Translations under genes and position numbers: made by a program
The notes under the pieces: model-generated
Databases searched by the model: none
What the model was told of the DNA's origin: nothing
What the model saw: only the letters and a program-made list of their open reading frames with translations
Shown: positions 17,741 through 26,411 of the stretch, in pieces
Position numbering within the stretch: position 1 is the first letter of the stretch
Layout of the letters: every line of letters begins with the position of its first letter
Assembly (NCBI RefSeq): GCF_900156825.1
Contig: NZ_FTOV01000013.1
Coordinates: 43,666 to 107,665 of the forward strand
Reading direction: 5' to 3'
DNA: 64,000 nt
Origin: Chryseobacterium gambrini
GTDB taxonomy: Bacteria > Bacteroidota > Bacteroidia > Flavobacteriales > Weeksellaceae

Positions 17741-20700
17741 ATGAAAACTAAATTATTTCTGTTATCATTATTGTTATTTCAGGGATTTTTATTGTCCCAA
17801 ACCGTAACAATAGATCTGAGTACCGGTAAAAATGATGATGGTACACTGATGAATGCGCCGCCGCCGGATGTCACCGACGGAGTTTCCGTAACTGATCCGG
17901 ATTGGTCAGTTGTAAGACCGGGGGAAACGACTCCGGTAAATACCAAAACCAGACATACTTATCCGGGATGGTCTTCTCCAGGCTTAACGGTTACTGGCAG
18001 TGCGTCACAAAGCAGATGGATTACGGATAAAGATGGTTGGGCTACTGCAGGAGATGGCTATTACTATTATTACAGCAAGAGTTTTACAATACCCAATGGT
18101 GCCGTTAATGCTACGCTTAATTTCCGGTCATTAAGCTTTGTGAGAAACTGGACTTATCTCGTTAGGACAGATGTTTCGCCTAATACAGAAGAATTAATTA
18201 CACAGACCGCATGGATGAGTGATGGGGCTAAAGGCTGGCTAAATTCACGGAGTCCGGAAGTTTTGAATAAACCGCTTTCTGCCGGAACATACATTATAAA
18301 AGTAAAATTGTTCACAAATAATGGAGGGGTAACCAACGCTCTGAATGTTTATGGTTTGGTAGGCTATACTCCACAGTCCTGTACAAGTCCTGTACCGGAG
18401 GTAAATTCTCCTGTTACTTATTGTCAGAACACCATAGCGTCTTCGCTTTCTGCTACAGGAGCAGGATTGTTATGGTATACCACAGCTACTGGAGGAACGG
18501 GAAGTAATACAGCACCAACACCTTCTACAGCAAATTCAGGTACTACATCATATTATGTGAGCCAGACTATTGACGGCTGTGAGGGAGAAAGAGCAAAAAT
18601 AGACGTTATAGTAAATGCTACTCCGGATACACCCGGAATAACGACACCTATTACTTATTGTCAGAATGATACAGCTTCTCCGCTTTCTGCCACAGGAACA
18701 GGATTATTGTGGTATACAACAGCTACAGGAGGAACGGGAAGTGCTACAGCGCCTACACCGTCAACAGCCAACTCCGGTGCAGTTTCTTACTATGTAAGCC
18801 AAACAGTAAACGGCTGCGAGAGCACAAGAGCAAAAATAGATGTGGTGGTAAATCCTCCGGCAACTTTAGCATTATCATCAGGATCCAATACACAGACGGT
18901 AGATGTAAATACACCGATTCTGCCAATTGTTTACACATTTAGTAATGCTGCAAATATAGTTGTAAACGGTCTGCCTTCAGGAGTTACAGGGGTTGTAAAT
19001 AATAATACGCTTACAATTAGCGAAACACCAACGGCTGTAGGTACATTTAATTATTCAGTTGCTACAAATGGGGGATGTGGACAGATAACATTAAACGGGA
19101 AAATAGATGTTACGGCAGCAAGAGATTGGAGATTGGCGCCCAACAGTTATATTTTCGATCCTAATCTGAATAATGACGGATTTTATATTCCTGTAAAAAA
19201 AGCCTATGCGATGTGGAAAGATCAGAATGGGTTGCTAAATGATGCCACAGTTCTTAATGGTACGCCAACAGCAGAAGTTTATTGGGAAGATGTTGCCGGT
19301 ATTATCCGTTCTACAAATTATAGTCTCCCAATGGAAGGATCCGGCGAGGATGCAAAAATTAAGGTAGAGATAAATAAAGCAAAAGGTGAGGGAAATGCTG
19401 TTGTAGCATTGAAAATTAATAATAAAATTGTTTGGAGCTGGCATGTTTGGGTTACAGATAATCCATCAAATGGTGTAACCTATGGAAATGTTAGAGCGGG
19501 CGCAGAGACAGCAAGTTATCTAGAAAATGGAGTGGTAAAGAAGTTTACTCCGAAGTGGATGGACAGAAATCTAGGTGCTACAAATAAAGACTTTACCGGT
19601 TATAACTGGGATAAATCCGGTGGGTTAATGTATCAGTGGGGAAGAAAAGATCCTTTTCCTGCCTTTGAATATAAAGATAGCTCGAAATACGAGATCAGTG
19701 GAACCATAGGTACAAAAAAACATTTGTATGATTATACAGGAAACGGAACAACGAATAAGATAACCAGTATGCAAAGACCTTACAGTGATATTAATAGTAA
19801 TATTAAGTATTCTGTAAATAATCCTCTGGATCTCATTTTTACAAATACAGTAGCCGGACATGCATGGTTTGTTCAAAACATAGGAACAGATAATGCGACA
19901 AGAAAAAAATCTGATCTTTGGGGAGATAATTCTCAGCTTGCTATCAATACAGCAGGAAGTACTGTCAATACATACAAACCAAAAACATCTTATGATCCTT
20001 GCCCGAATAACTGGAGAGTACCGTCTTACATCAACAATACATTTGCAACAACAGTTAGCAATACTTTTTCTCCATGGGGAAGAGATTCCGGCAGTCCAGC
20101 GAATGATCTGGCATCTTTTGTTAATACTAAGCCAACCACAATTAATCAGGCTCTGAACGGAGTGAAAATTTATCCTAATTTAGGGATAGATTTTACAAAT
20201 ACCTATTCAGGAAGTTTTCCGAGAAATATGGGGGTTTATCCGGGTAATGGTAAGTATGTAGTAGGCTCTACCGGTGATTTTTATCATCAGGACCCTCACG
20301 AAATTATTATTCAGTCTGCAACTGTTACTGCTTCATCTACTCCTTACTCATACTTTTTTTCTGCGTATGGAGATGCGGGACAGTTTACATCAAAACCCGA
20401 TCCAGCTACACCACCATACCAAAATATGATAGGTAGATATTATACCCATGCATATGAATCTAGCGCTTTGTCAGGAGCTATGGCATGCCGTTGTGTAGAA
20501 GATAAATATGCAAAAGGATATGATTTCCCGACAAGCTTCTTTACCAATGCAGCGGATGTAAATTATACGGAAGGACTTAAAGATCCGAATACATATTTAG
20601 TTACAAGAGCGACTACAGAAAGGGAAATAAAAATTCCGATTAGTAAAGCATTTTCTGTTTATAATCAATATCTTTCAGATCATGGAATGCGTGATTTCAG

Positions 20701-22429
20701 TAATCTTAAAGTAAACGTTTATTGGTCAGACAACAGATCTTTAATCTCTAATATCAAAGTAATTAATGCTCCAGCTAATAAGGAAAATATAAAAGACGCT
20801 TACATCTCGGTAAAAGTAGCTCCCGATCAATCCGGAAATGCGGTAGTTTCATTACATAACGGAAATGTTTCTGCTCCTGCTTACTGGAGTTGGCATATTT
20901 GGGTAACCAATACCAATGTAGATGAAGTTGCATATCAGACAGAAGATGTATTATTGCCTGCTAATGCCAATTATGTTAATTTTACAAATTCCGGAGCTCA
21001 GCCAATGAAAAATATCTTTATGGATAGAAATCTTGGTGCTACTGATGCTTTTTCGAATGTTATTAATCCAGAATCTGTAACACCGGCAGAATTAATAATG
21101 ATTAATAATTCTGGCGGAATGCAGTATCAGTGGGGTAGAAAAGATCCTATACCCAGCTTTATTACTCCAGGTCTAATTGTCTCTAATGGAATGGCTGCTA
21201 CAGGAAATTACAGTATTTGGACTTCATCAGGACCTGATGCCAGTGGAAATGTATATCCATCATCGTTTTCTGAACTTACGGGAAATACCTATGGAAATAC
21301 CTATATCAAACGAAGAGATACAGATTATGGTAATGTTGGAATTACTAAAGCAGAAAACATCATGAATAATCTGAAATATTCTGCAGAAAATCCTTTGGCT
21401 TTTATGGTTCCGGGTACAAAATATACAAACCGTGCAAGTCTTAATGCTTTTTATGGACAAGACTGGCTGTATTCTACTCCTAACCAAATGATGGACAGAT
21501 GGGGGCATGCTGCATCTAAGTCTGTATTTGATCCTTGTCCGGGAGGATGGAGAGTTCCGGATACTTCAATTGGAGTAGTGGACAATGATCCTAATGACCC
21601 GAATCATTTAGATGATAATAAAGGAAGTTCTCCATGGTATAATGGGTTTTATAAAAAGAATGCATCAGTAGATCCGTTTAGAATTCACAGTATGGGGATT
21701 GTACAGGAAGTGGATTTTGAGATTAAAAATCCAACAGATATTTATAATGGTGGTGTTCCTTATTATTTAGGCAATACGGTTAAAAATACTAGCACGGTCT
21801 ATGGATATCAGTTTGGTAATTCTGCTAATACAAGTAATCCGAACCTGAAATATAAAATCGGAAACTATCCCGTAACAGGATTTAGAGGCTTTAGTAATAA
21901 TGATGTGATATCTGCAGCTATGAAATTAGGTATTTCAGGAGTATGGACAGCTACACTAAGATCTGCTAATTCCTATGGAACCGCCTATAATCTGGCTTTT
22001 CTTACAAACAGTCTTACCTCATCCAAACTAGTATCAATGAATGATGCATTTATTAATCATCCGATGAATGCAATGAATGTAAGATGCGTAAAAGAGGAAT
22101 CGAAATTTGGACAACTTTTAGGAACTGCTTCTAATACAGGAATTATTACAGGTACAAATCGTACAGCAAAAAATACCTTGGAAAAAAATCCGGATGTAGA
22201 AATAGATAACATTATAGATGTTTATCCAAATCCTTTTAACAGTTTCATTACGGTTAAAGGAGAAGGTCTGAAATCTTATGAATTGTATGATATATCTGGC
22301 AAACTCCTCAAACAAGGAAGTTTATTGCAGAAAACGATTAATACTAATGACTTAATTAAAGGTGAGTATCTGCTAAAAATAATAACGGATAAGAACATAA
22401 TAAAGGTTAAGAAAATCATTAAAAATTAA
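17741..22429 (+). CDS. Large secreted modular protein with type IX secretion C-terminal sorting domain
   Basis: A 1562-residue exported protein. Residues 1-20 are a Sec signal (LFLLSLLLFQGFLLSQ). After an N-terminal jelly-roll-like region come two near-identical Ig-like repeats (about 215-375; each has YCQN, LLWYTTATGGTGS and SYYVSQT with Cys pairs). Two copies of a larger domain follow: each has MDRNLGAT, then GGLMYQWGRKDP or GGMQYQWGRKDP, then DPCPNNWRVP or DPCPGGWRVP, and a closing CRCVEDK or VRCVKEE, resembling the Fibrobacter-type major paralogous domain. The C-terminus (VYPNPFNSFITVKGEG ... GEYLLKIITDKN) is a type A T9SS sorting domain, so the protein is exported to the cell surface. 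Likely an adhesin-like or carbohydrate-binding surface protein; function not established. Confidence 0.85.
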   Translation: MKTKLFLLSLLLFQGFLLSQTVTIDLSTGKNDDGTLMNAPPPDVTDGVSVTDPDWSVVRPGETTPVNTKTRHTYPGWSSPGLTVTGSASQSRWITDKDGWATAGDGYYYYYSKSFTIPNGAVNATLNFRSLSFVRNWTYLVRTDVSPNTEELITQTAWMSDGAKGWLNSRSPEVLNKPLSAGTYIIKVKLFTNNGGVTNALNVYGLVGYTPQSCTSPVPEVNSPVTYCQNTIASSLSATGAGLLWYTTATGGTGSNTAPTPSTANSGTTSYYVSQTIDGCEGERAKIDVIVNATPDTPGITTPITYCQNDTASPLSATGTGLLWYTTATGGTGSATAPTPSTANSGAVSYYVSQTVNGCESTRAKIDVVVNPPATLALSSGSNTQTVDVNTPILPIVYTFSNAANIVVNGLPSGVTGVVNNNTLTISETPTAVGTFNYSVATNGGCGQITLNGKIDVTAARDWRLAPNSYIFDPNLNNDGFYIPVKKAYAMWKDQNGLLNDATVLNGTPTAEVYWEDVAGIIRSTNYSLPMEGSGEDAKIKVEINKAKGEGNAVVALKINNKIVWSWHVWVTDNPSNGVTYGNVRAGAETASYLENGVVKKFTPKWMDRNLGATNKDFTGYNWDKSGGLMYQWGRKDPFPAFEYKDSSKYEISGTIGTKKHLYDYTGNGTTNKITSMQRPYSDINSNIKYSVNNPLDLIFTNTVAGHAWFVQNIGTDNATRKKSDLWGDNSQLAINTAGSTVNTYKPKTSYDPCPNNWRVPSYINNTFATTVSNTFSPWGRDSGSPANDLASFVNTKPTTINQALNGVKIYPNLGIDFTNTYSGSFPRNMGVYPGNGKYVVGSTGDFYHQDPHEIIIQSATVTASSTPYSYFFSAYGDAGQFTSKPDPATPPYQNMIGRYYTHAYESSALSGAMACRCVEDKYAKGYDFPTSFFTNAADVNYTEGLKDPNTYLVTRATTEREIKIPISKAFSVYNQYLSDHGMRDFSNLKVNVYWSDNRSLISNIKVINAPANKENIKDAYISVKVAPDQSGNAVVSLHNGNVSAPAYWSWHIWVTNTNVDEVAYQTEDVLLPANANYVNFTNSGAQPMKNIFMDRNLGATDAFSNVINPESVTPAELIMINNSGGMQYQWGRKDPIPSFITPGLIVSNGMAATGNYSIWTSSGPDASGNVYPSSFSELTGNTYGNTYIKRRDTDYGNVGITKAENIMNNLKYSAENPLAFMVPGTKYTNRASLNAFYGQDWLYSTPNQMMDRWGHAASKSVFDPCPGGWRVPDTSIGVVDNDPNDPNHLDDNKGSSPWYNGFYKKNASVDPFRIHSMGIVQEVDFEIKNPTDIYNGGVPYYLGNTVKNTSTVYGYQFGNSANTSNPNLKYKIGNYPVTGFRGFSNNDVISAAMKLGISGVWTATLRSANSYGTAYNLAFLTNSLTSSKLVSMNDAFINHPMNAMNVRCVKEESKFGQLLGTASNTGIITGTNRTAKNTLEKNPDVEIDNIIDVYPNPFNSFITVKGEGLKSYELYDISGKLLKQGSLLQKTINTNDLIKGEYLLKIITDKNIIKVKKIIKN

Positions 22430-22435
22430 ATAAAT

Positions 22436-22467
22436 AAACCGTCTCGTTTTTAAATGGGGCGGTTTTT
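22436..22467 (+). terminator. Terminator of the T9SS protein gene
   Basis: AAACCGTCTCG pairs with GGGGCGGTTT (with G-T pairs) and is followed by a T run. Confidence 0.6.
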
Positions 22468-22527
22468 ATTTTGAATAATGACTTTACGTATTAAAAACTT
22501 TAGGCCAGTAACCACCCTAAAAATTTA

Positions 22528-22564
22528 AAACCTCTGAAAATCAAATGATTTCAGAGGTTTTTTG
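22528..22564 (-). terminator. Bidirectional hairpin terminator next to tRNA-Leu
   Basis: AACCTCTGAAA / TTTCAGAGGTT, an 11-bp stem with a short loop and T runs in both directions. It lies at the 3' end of the tRNA gene. Confidence 0.7.
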
Positions 22565-22644
22565 TACCCAGGACCGGGATCGAACCGGTACTCCTAAGAA
22601 CTGGTGTTTGAGACCAGCGCGTCTACCAATTCCGCCACCTGGGC
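22565..22644 (-). tRNA. tRNA-Leu (anticodon CAA)
   Basis: Read on the minus strand this folds as a standard class II tRNA. The acceptor begins GCCCAGG, the D-arm contains GCGGAATTGGTAGACGC, the anticodon arm is CTGGT-CTCAAAC-ACCAG giving anticodon CAA (reads UUG), there is a long variable arm, and the T-arm has the TTCGATC loop. No CCA is encoded in the gene. The first acceptor pair is G-U rather than G-C, otherwise unremarkable. Confidence 0.93.
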
Positions 22645-22723
22645 AAGTGTGTTACCTTGTTTTGAATCGGTGTGCAAATATAGAAACTTTTCTTTATTTT
22701 CCAAAGTTTTTTAAAGAAAAATT

Positions 22724-23491
22724 TTAAAAAATAATCTCCAAACCATCGTAGGCAAGGTGCATTCCGGATGGAAGTAGTTTATCTTCAACGTCATGCAATC
22801 CTAAATGATGACTGATGTGGGTTAAAAATAATTTTTCAGGTTTCAGTTCTTCAAATAATTTAATAACATCCGGCAAAATGAAATGGGCAGGATGGGGATC
22901 AGACTTACGGATGCAGTTTAAAATCAATATATCCAGACCTTTCAGCTTATCTTTTTCCGCTTCAGAAATAAATCCTGCATCTGTAATATAAGCAAGCTTT
23001 TTAAATTTGTAACCGAAAACGGGAATTTTAAAATGAATGACTTCAATCGGGGTAATTTCTGTATCTACAACTGTGAATGGTTTATTTTCAATTTCATGAA
23101 GTTCAAAAGCCGGAGCTCCGGGATATTTTTCGTCCGCAAACGCATAAGGAAAACGGTTTTTAACTTCGTCGGCAACTCTTGAAGAACAGTACAAAGGAAT
23201 ATCTTTTCCGGTTTTAAAAATAAGGGGACGCATATCATCAAGGCCGATAACATGGTCATTATGTTCATGAGTAAGCAGAGCAATATCTACATGATCTTCC
23301 TTGTGGGTAAGCATTTGCTGTCTGAAATCGGGTCCGCAGTCGATAAGGATTTTTTTGTCTTCATCGGTGGTTACCATCACAGAAGACCGAAGACGACTGT
23401 CTTTGGGATTACTTGAAGTACACACTTCACAACTGCAGCCAATCACAGGAACACCCTGCGAAGTTCCCGTTCCTAAAAATTTCAACTTCAT
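22724..23491 (-). CDS. MBL-fold metallo-hydrolase (PhnP-like)
   Basis: A 255-residue metallo-beta-lactamase-fold hydrolase. It begins with FLGTGTSQGVPVIGCSCEVC, has DSRLRSSVMV, the LIDCGPDF motif, and the metal site THEHNDHVIGLDD, with further histidines (HPAHFIL, THISHHLG). The two-Cys insertion near the N-terminus and the SRLRSS motif are typical of PhnP-type phosphodiesterases. There is no phn operon around it, so the substrate may be another cyclic nucleotide or phosphodiester. Cytoplasmic. It is divergent from the gene at 23546, 54 bases apart. Confidence 0.85.
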   Translation of the reverse strand: MKLKFLGTGTSQGVPVIGCSCEVCTSSNPKDSRLRSSVMVTTDEDKKILIDCGPDFRQQMLTHKEDHVDIALLTHEHNDHVIGLDDMRPLIFKTGKDIPLYCSSRVADEVKNRFPYAFADEKYPGAPAFELHEIENKPFTVVDTEITPIEVIHFKIPVFGYKFKKLAYITDAGFISEAEKDKLKGLDILILNCIRKSDPHPAHFILPDVIKLFEELKPEKLFLTHISHHLGLHDVEDKLLPSGMHLAYDGLEIIF

Positions 23492-23509
23492 TTTCTTTTG
23501 AGGTTGGTT

Positions 23510-23517
23510 TAATTTTG
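23510..23517 (+). promoter_or_regulatory. -7 element before the 475-aa conserved gene
   Basis: TAATTTTG matches TAnnTTTG, about 29 bases before the ATG at 23546. Confidence 0.45.
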
Positions 23518-23545
23518 GTAAATTTACGAAAAATTTAATGTCCTA

Positions 23546-24973
23546 ATGTATCAGAAACTAACTCCTAAACAAAAAGCATTAACAATTAATCTAGATCCTA
23601 CTATTTATGGTACTTTCGCAGAAATTGGAGCAGGGCAGGAGACAGTCCGACACTTTTTTAGAGCAGGGGGAGCTTCCGGTACAATTGCTAAGGCGATGTC
23701 GGCTTACGACAAAGATTTTAGTGATGCCATCTACGGAAAAGAGGTAAAAAACAGATACGTTACCCAAAACAGACTTCGAAAAATGCTTCGCTATGAAGTA
23801 GCCCTTATCGAAGAAAGAATTTCCAGAGAGAGCAACCCCAACAGAAAATATTTTTCTTACGCCAATACCGTTACCACCATTAATTTCGATAAAACAGTGA
23901 AAGGTCACGGTTGGGTAGGAATCCGTTTTCAGGTAAAGGAGAACGAAGATTACAATGAAATCGTTATTCACGTAAAATTCAAGGAAAATGATGCCACGTT
24001 GCAGCAGGAAACCCTTGGAAATCTGGGGGTAAATCTTATTTTCGGAGCCTTTCATTACTACGACAATCCACGAAATTTAATAGAATCTTTATACGACGAC
24101 GTTGCAAAAGACAATCTTGAAATTGATATGATCGATTTCAGCGGACCGGCTTTTGCGTATGTGGATAACAGACTGATGTCTTTACAGTTGGTTAAAAACG
24201 GAATGACGGATGCCGTGATTTTCAATTCGGAAGGGAATAATATGCTTCCTGCGGATATTTTGTACAAGAAAAATATTTTTGCGGTAAGAGGAAGCTTCAG
24301 ACCTGTAACGAAGGTGAACATCGATATGCTTCAGAACGGGCTCGATATGTTCATGAAAGAAGTAACCTGTACTCAGGATGAAACTGAAGTTTTAATAGAA
24401 ATTACCATTTCAAACCTTAGAGCGGACGGAGACATTAATGAAAGAGATTTTCTCGATAGGGTAGATGTTCTCGGCAAATTGGGATATACCGTAATCGTAT
24501 CCAATTATTCTGAATATTACCGACTGATTGATTATTTTGCTTCCTACACAAGCGGAGAAATCGGCGTTGCAATGGGGGTGAATAACCTTTTGATGGTATT
24601 CGACGAAAAATATTATAAAAATTTATCGGGAGGAATTCTGGAAGCTTTCGGGAAATTTTTCCGAAACGGCATGAGAGTATACCTCTATCCTTATAAAGAT
24701 CCGGAAACTCACGAATTACTGGATTCCGATAACCTTAAAGTGGAAGAAAACCTTAAGGAATTATATAAATATTTCAAGCATAACAACCGTATTGTAGATA
24801 TTACCAATTATAATCCGGAATTTTTGGAAATTTATTCCAGAGATATCCTGAAGAAAATCGGATGCAATATGAAAGGATGGGAAAATCAGCTTCCGGAAGG
24901 AGTGGCAGAGATGATAAAAGAGCGTGGAATGTTCGGCTACAAAGAAGAACTTTCCTTAAAACAATTTTCTTAA
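23546..24973 (+). CDS. Conserved 475-aa protein of unknown function
   Basis: A soluble 475-residue protein. The N-terminal block is distinctive: INLDPTIYGTFAEIGAGQET, then FFRAGGASGTIAKAMSAYD and FSDAIYGKE. I recognise this as a family widespread in bacteria, for which database names (TonB receptor or nicotinate-nucleotide adenylyltransferase) do not fit the sequence: there is no signal peptide, beta-barrel or HxGH motif. It is very likely cytoplasmic and the strong conservation suggests a housekeeping role. It is followed after 12 bases by the GAF-domain gene and clearly co-transcribed with it. Confidence 0.7.
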   Translation: MYQKLTPKQKALTINLDPTIYGTFAEIGAGQETVRHFFRAGGASGTIAKAMSAYDKDFSDAIYGKEVKNRYVTQNRLRKMLRYEVALIEERISRESNPNRKYFSYANTVTTINFDKTVKGHGWVGIRFQVKENEDYNEIVIHVKFKENDATLQQETLGNLGVNLIFGAFHYYDNPRNLIESLYDDVAKDNLEIDMIDFSGPAFAYVDNRLMSLQLVKNGMTDAVIFNSEGNNMLPADILYKKNIFAVRGSFRPVTKVNIDMLQNGLDMFMKEVTCTQDETEVLIEITISNLRADGDINERDFLDRVDVLGKLGYTVIVSNYSEYYRLIDYFASYTSGEIGVAMGVNNLLMVFDEKYYKNLSGGILEAFGKFFRNGMRVYLYPYKDPETHELLDSDNLKVEENLKELYKYFKHNNRIVDITNYNPEFLEIYSRDILKKIGCNMKGWENQLPEGVAEMIKERGMFGYKEELSLKQFS

Positions 24974-24985
24974 AACAGTAAAAAA

Positions 24986-25435
24986 ATGTCAGAATTAAAA
25001 AAACGACTTTCGTCTATTCTTGAAAGTCCGAAACATAATACAGAAGAGAAACTTCAGAAAGTGTGTCACCTTTTGGATCAGGAAATATCCTATTTCAACT
25101 GGACGGGTTTTTATTTCAAAAACGGAGATAAAGATGAGTTGAAACTGGGACCTTACGTTGGAGCTCCTACGGATCACACCATCATTCCTTACGGTAAAGG
25201 AATCTGCGGTCAGGTTGCCGTTTCCAATGAAACGTTTGTTGTTCCCGATGTACACGAAGAAAGTAATTATTTAAGCTGTTCTATCGATACCAAAGCAGAA
25301 ATCGTGGTTCCAATCTTCAAAGACGGACAGAATATCGGTCAGATTGATATCGATTCTCATAAGATTGATCCTTTTACAGAAGAAGACAGAGAATTATTGG
25401 AATGGCTGTGTAACGAAGTTTCTAAAATTTTGTAA
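24986..25435 (+). CDS. GAF-domain protein, probable free methionine-(R)-sulfoxide reductase
   Basis: A 149-residue single GAF domain. The run WTGFYFKNGDKDELKLGPYVG, then IPYGKGICGQVAVSNET, VVPDVHEESNYLSCSIDTKAE and IGQIDIDSHKIDPFTEEDREL matches free-Met-R-sulfoxide reductases (fRMsr/MsrC). Two of the family's three active-site cysteines are present (in GICGQ and in YLSCS, the latter being the usual nucleophile); the first one is replaced by Thr/Asp. It would reduce free methionine sulfoxide in the cytoplasm. Second gene of a two-gene operon that ends with a strong terminator. Confidence 0.75.
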   Translation: MSELKKRLSSILESPKHNTEEKLQKVCHLLDQEISYFNWTGFYFKNGDKDELKLGPYVGAPTDHTIIPYGKGICGQVAVSNETFVVPDVHEESNYLSCSIDTKAEIVVPIFKDGQNIGQIDIDSHKIDPFTEEDRELLEWLCNEVSKIL

Positions 25436-25465
25436 AAACTCTCGCTTTTAAAGTGTGTAAAATAT

Positions 25466-25496
25466 AAGACTCCGGCTCGAAGAGCCGGAGTCTTTT
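25466..25496 (+). terminator. Strong hairpin terminator
   Basis: Perfect 13-bp stem AAGACTCCGGCTC / GAGCCGGAGTCTT with a GAA(G/A) loop and T run. Confidence 0.85.
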
Positions 25497-25647
25497 GTAT
25501 GATAGGATAGGATAGATCAAAGTTTCCTTTTGAAATGGGATCAATAGAAACAGACTTTAGTCCATTTTCATAAACAAACGAATAATTGACATCAGCCAAA
25601 ACTTAGAAAATCTATAAAAAAAGAGTGAGTGCCATTCGTGAAAAAAA

Positions 25648-26385
25648 TTAGTAAAATTCGTGTTTAAGATCAGAAATAAGTTCCTTAAAATAATTTTCGC
25701 ACTTCGCAATGTGCGTTCCATACCAGGAAAAAGCCTCTCCGTCTACAATCATTATTTTTTTATCAGGATAAAACTTTTTTAGTTCCTTAATATGTTTCTC
25801 TTTAAAAGGAAAAGGTTCGGAAGACAGCATTATGAGTTCTGCTTCCGCAAGATCTTCTGTCTGAATAACAGGATAACGTTTCCGATCTTTAAAAATATTT
25901 TCAAAACCGATCTCACCCAGAATTTTATGAATAAAAGTATCGGAACCTATCGTCATATAAGGATTATTCCAAATTAAGTAGGCAACTTTTATGGGAGATT
26001 CAATTTTTGCGTGGTTGAGAACATCATAGATTTTAAGATTAAAAAGCTGTGCTTTTTCTTCCTGATGAAAGATTTTACCTAAATTTTTAAGCATATAATA
26101 ATTGTCCTCAATATTTTCAACATTGGTGACGATTACCTTGAAGTCCTGCATTAAAGCTTCCACCTGTTCTTTTACATTTTCTTCCTTATTGGCTAAAATA
26201 AGATCAGGCTGTAAAGCCTTTATTTTTTCAATATTGATGTTTTTCGTACCGCCGATAACCGGTACATCTTTTACCTTTTCAGCGGGATGAATACAGAATT
26301 TCGTTCTTCCGACCACTTCTTTTTCAGTTAAACCCAAATCAAATAAAGCCTCAGTAATTGAGGGAACCAAAGAAACTACCTTCAT
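25648..26385 (-). CDS. Helical-backbone metal receptor (BtuF-like) substrate-binding protein
   Basis: A 245-residue protein resembling periplasmic cobalamin/iron-siderophore binding proteins: it starts VVSLVPSITEALFDLGL, then VVGRTKFCIHP, VPVIGGTKNINIEKIKALQPDLILANKEEN and, later, YPVIQTEDLAEAELIMLSSEPFPF. Oddly, it starts directly at MKVVSLVPS and has no signal peptide, so it may be a cytoplasmic member or its export signal has been lost. No transporter genes accompany it. It is directly followed (on the same strand) by nothing and preceded by mgtE further up. Confidence 0.75.
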   Translation of the reverse strand: MKVVSLVPSITEALFDLGLTEKEVVGRTKFCIHPAEKVKDVPVIGGTKNINIEKIKALQPDLILANKEENVKEQVEALMQDFKVIVTNVENIEDNYYMLKNLGKIFHQEEKAQLFNLKIYDVLNHAKIESPIKVAYLIWNNPYMTIGSDTFIHKILGEIGFENIFKDRKRYPVIQTEDLAEAELIMLSSEPFPFKEKHIKELKKFYPDKKIMIVDGEAFSWYGTHIAKCENYFKELISDLKHEFY

Positions 26386-26411
26386 TGTACTATTTTAGAT
26401 GTCGCTTAAAA

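Noticed and set aside
22545..22727. 60-aa open frame
   Set aside because: It overlaps tRNA-Leu on the other strand and is a shadow.
25357..25599. 80-aa minus frame through a terminator
   Set aside because: The second half crosses the hairpin and is antisense to the GAF gene; the first part (ADVNYSFVYENG) may be a decayed fragment but cannot be supported.
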